Source of the DNA: Allacma fusca
Lineage: Eukaryota > Arthropoda > Collembola > Symphypleona > Sminthuridae
Reading direction: 5' to 3'
Length of the DNA: 64,000 nucleotides
NCBI GenBank assembly: GCA_947179485.1
Contig: OX359245.1
Coordinates: 26,771,067 to 26,835,066 of the forward strand
Shown: one piece after another, positions 61,502 to 64,000 of the stretch
How positions within the stretch are numbered: the first letter of the stretch is position 1
Layout: each line of letters begins with the position of its first letter
Translations under genes and position numbers: made by a program
The notes under the pieces: model-generated
The model's database searches: none
Told to the model about the DNA's origin: nothing
Seen by the model: the letters and a program-made list of their open reading frames with translations, nothing else

Positions 61502-62811
61502 TTACAACTTGACCCTCCGTTTATAAAATGCATCTTCGGCGTGGTTAAATAAGAAATCATAGCCCTTGGCCTCCAGAAATGTCTTAACTGCATTTGCTCC
61601 CTCCGGTAAATGAGATACTTCCAATTGAATGTACTGTCAACACATACCAAAAAGTCATTTCAAAAAATTATAATTAGTGGTACAAAAATTGACCTTTTCT
61701 ACTGAGATGAGTAAAATTAGTAAAAACTGGTTTTTTAAGCTACTGTTTGAAGACAACGTTACACAATTCTTGTCTTTTTTTAAGTGGTGCTCTAATGTTA
61801 ATAGGTATATGTTTGTTAGTTTACATCAATCACTAGAGTCTCATCAAATGGTAATGTCTTCAGGATTTTCATTTCAACTCCTTCGACATCCAACGAGATG
61901 TAGTCCACGTGTTTTACGCCAATTGCCGCCAGGAGGCTTACTAGGGGAAAGCAAGGGACTTTTCCATATAAGCGATGTCCGCCTATCCTATTATCTGGTA
62001 ACAGAAGTTTTCCTATGGCATTCATCCAACGTTCTGTATTGTGCCGTCCCACTGCAAACTGGATCTGGAAGCAAGCTCAAGCACAGTTATGACATCTTTT
62101 GCAATAAAAGTTTCCCGAAACCCCGTGTAAATTTCCAATGAATTCATGTAACCCTACCTCAGAAATATTTAAGTAAGGTGATAGACAGACGTTCGCAAAC
62201 CAGGCCTTTCGATTTTTTGTCCGGAGTTTCTGGCCTAATTCAGGTTGAGCTTCTATCAGAAATCCCTTCCATCCCTCCTTCTCCAGATTTAGAGTATTCG
62301 AGAGAAATTCCCCGTCATTGGCCCCACATTCAATAAAAAATCCATCTGTCTTATTTCCGAAAATCTGCTTCAGTTGTTTTGTAAACAATGATGGCCATTT
62401 GACTGACTCTTCTGTGAGAGCGTAGGGGAGCGTTGAAGGTGGAACCAAAACCTCCTGTCGAAGGTATTCCAGAAGTTTGGGGTCAGTTAAGGAAAGGTTC
62501 TTTACGTCAGAGAATGCTGGAAACAGATGAAAGCAATTTTAAAATACGAATAAAAATTATAAGCCACAAGCCAGAAAAAACCCAATTCGAGGTTTAGTTA
62601 TGCATCAAAGCTTGACGATTGTATTTATTAAGTAGAAGGTTATGACAACACTAGATATGTACTTACCTAAAGCCGATAGTTGGACCGTACTACGGGGACT
62701 GAAAAGACTGTGATAAAAGTTGGTATAAACAAACGAAGCAGCTAATAAAATAACTATAAGAATCCCAATCCTTTTGAGCCTGTTCCGGATGCGTTCATTA
62801 GCGAGGAGCAT
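61502..62811 (-). CDS. FkbM-methyltransferase-domain, Star-like type II membrane protein
   Basis: Four exons (62811-62667, 62516-62158, 62064-61825, 61633-61502) join in phase to 291 residues. A short basic N-terminus precedes one hydrophobic helix (about residues 14-30, 'IGILIVILLAASFVY'), so a type II anchor with a lumenal domain is predicted. The FkbM fold is marked by 'GFFIECGANDGEFLSNT' (SAM-binding loop), 'GFLIEAQPE' (acidic strand end) and 'DYISLDVEGVEMKIL' (the LD-EG motif). In arthropods this architecture is seen in Star-like proteins, where Drosophila Star handles EGF ligand export; a methyltransferase activity is not established there. It is tandem with a degraded relative 0.5 kb downstream. 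Confidence 0.9.
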
Positions 62812-63271
62812 ATTTCCAGCAGAAACTTGTATTATCCTTGCTACTATGTTTCAATGGGATATTCGGTTACAAGAATCCTAAATTCTCGCTTAATTTCCAA
62901 ATCCCGTGTCAGTAAAAAAACATTGAAATCAAAGCCAACTTCTGAATATGTTTGAAAATGTTTTAAATATTTATTTTCAAAAGTTTTGTCGTTGTTGATT
63001 TATTACTGTATTGTAACAATGCAAACAAAAGGTTTTGTGGAGATGAAATGGGTTTGTTCCTGGTATTTACATAAAAACATAACATTAAACAAAAAATAAT
63101 CAATTTTATCTGTAAGTGCGTTTACTTGCATATAAAAGTTCTTATTTTATATTTTCAATTTAACCTGCTTTTACCTTAGACGGTATTTATTTTATCAGTG
63201 CATTTTAAAATTGGGTGTACTTAAAATGCATTTATTGAACAATTGGTCGACTGATGAACATACATACCTAC
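62812..63271. repeat. Spacer with a repeat shared with 47945-48112
   Basis: About 63075-63243 is a diverged direct copy of 47945-48112. No gene. Confidence 0.55.
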
Positions 63272-64000
63272 TAGGCATTGGCATATCGGTCATTTTATAA
63301 ATATCGTTAATATAGTTATCGTTCAACCTAAAAATGACGATAACGATATCGAAGGACGATATAACGATATTTTTTTCAGTTTGGAACGCATCGGTTAATA
63401 ATATAAATTACAAAAATAATCGACCAACACTGCTGAAGTATTGACTATTAATTAAATATTCACCTTATTACTACTGTTTACAGTTATAACCAAAAGTGCC
63501 ACAAAAATGCATTGTTCGGAAAATTATTAAAGAACTTTTCTTTTTACTGGTCCCATTCAGAACAACGAGACTATAGTTGGTATAAATTGAATGAGAACTG
63601 GTACTGACAATGAGGATTTACGTACGACAAACCAAGTATATTTTAACACCACGGACAGCATAATTGGTATTAATTTTTCTGAAACTGGTAAGAGTAATGC
63701 GGAAACACGCAGGTTTCACCAAGTATGTTTTGATTCCAGCAGAAACAAACTTGGTATTAATAACAGAAAAACTGGTTCTGTTGGCAAATCCTGTAAGTTA
63801 AACATGTTTTAACGTATGTTTTTACATACGTATGTTTTGAGGAAACCAGGAATTTACATGGTACTATTATGAGCTGACTGACATGATGTTTTGAATTAGT
63901 TAATAGTTAATATACATTAAAATGTTGGGGGTGAATCATTATTTGGGGAATTAAACCACATATTTCCGATATGGAAACTGACCGATATATTGTTCAAAGT
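63272..64000. mobile_element. Start of a probable MITE with ATAACGATATCG-repeat arms
   Basis: It begins TAGGCATTGGCATATCGG, similar in style to the TAGGGATGCCAATGG end at 23147. The block 63290-63390 is filled with CGATAACGATATCG units, and the motif reappears at 63975-63995 (CGATAT), where the window ends. The right end and target duplication are outside. An imperfect tandem pair of about 110 bp (AAACTGGT .. ACCAAGTAT) lies at 63590-63790. Confidence 0.5.

Noticed and set aside
1-64000. tRNA, rRNA or other structured RNA genes
   Set aside because: I saw no convincing cloverleaf, B-box pair or rRNA segment by eye; a tRNA or covariance-model scan would be needed to exclude them.

Overview
This is a eukaryotic, AT-rich, intron-containing window that looks like an arthropod. 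Evidence: a multi-exon chymotrypsin-fold protease, a fatty-acid elongase, type II membrane FkbM/Star-like proteins, divergent ionotropic-receptor-like channels, and dense transposons. A hexapod, possibly springtail-like, genome is my inference; nothing here fixes the species. Most real genes are split into small exons, so they were reassembled from splice sites (GT..AG, phase checks) and by comparing neighbouring paralogues.

Layout. 1-2.4 kb: minus-strand LTR retrotransposon 5' end (LTR, primer-site-like motif, intron-like leader, gag running off the window). 3.7-5.5 kb: secreted serine protease (-). 7.8-8.4 kb: small secreted protein with three cystine-knot repeats (-). 11.3-36.2 kb: five tandem CRAL-TRIO (SEC14-like) lipid-binding genes (+), called A to E, split between B and C by a 5.1 kb two-gene DNA transposon (17.5-22.6 kb) and several MITEs. 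36.5-38.0 kb: ELOVL elongase (-). 41.2-43.2 kb: intact intronless ionotropic-receptor-like gene (+). 43.6-45.2 kb: decayed LINE (-). 48.7-59.1 kb: a second receptor copy, dead and split by a Ty3/gypsy element and a LINE. 59.5-62.8 kb: two FkbM/Star-like genes (-), one intact and one degraded. 63.3 kb to the end: start of another MITE.

The most unusual pattern is a group of eight hAT-like non-autonomous elements of at least seven unrelated sequence families. Several have perfect 8-bp target duplications. All share one design: the arms are filled with many degenerate copies of one short family-specific motif (for example GGTACAGG, GTTCAG, GGTCTGGTCC, TGCCCAAAATGCC), mostly in one orientation rather than inverted. 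I do not recognise a named class with this architecture.

The CRAL-TRIO array next to an elongase is a lipid-handling neighbourhood by gene content, but no functional link is shown. Paralogues C and D are a recent duplication that includes upstream sequence, and C has lost a splice donor. The receptor locus records layered events: a nonsense mutation, a gypsy insertion flanked by a near-identical 0.44 kb receptor duplication, a hAT element inside that gypsy, and a LINE with a 14-bp target duplication.
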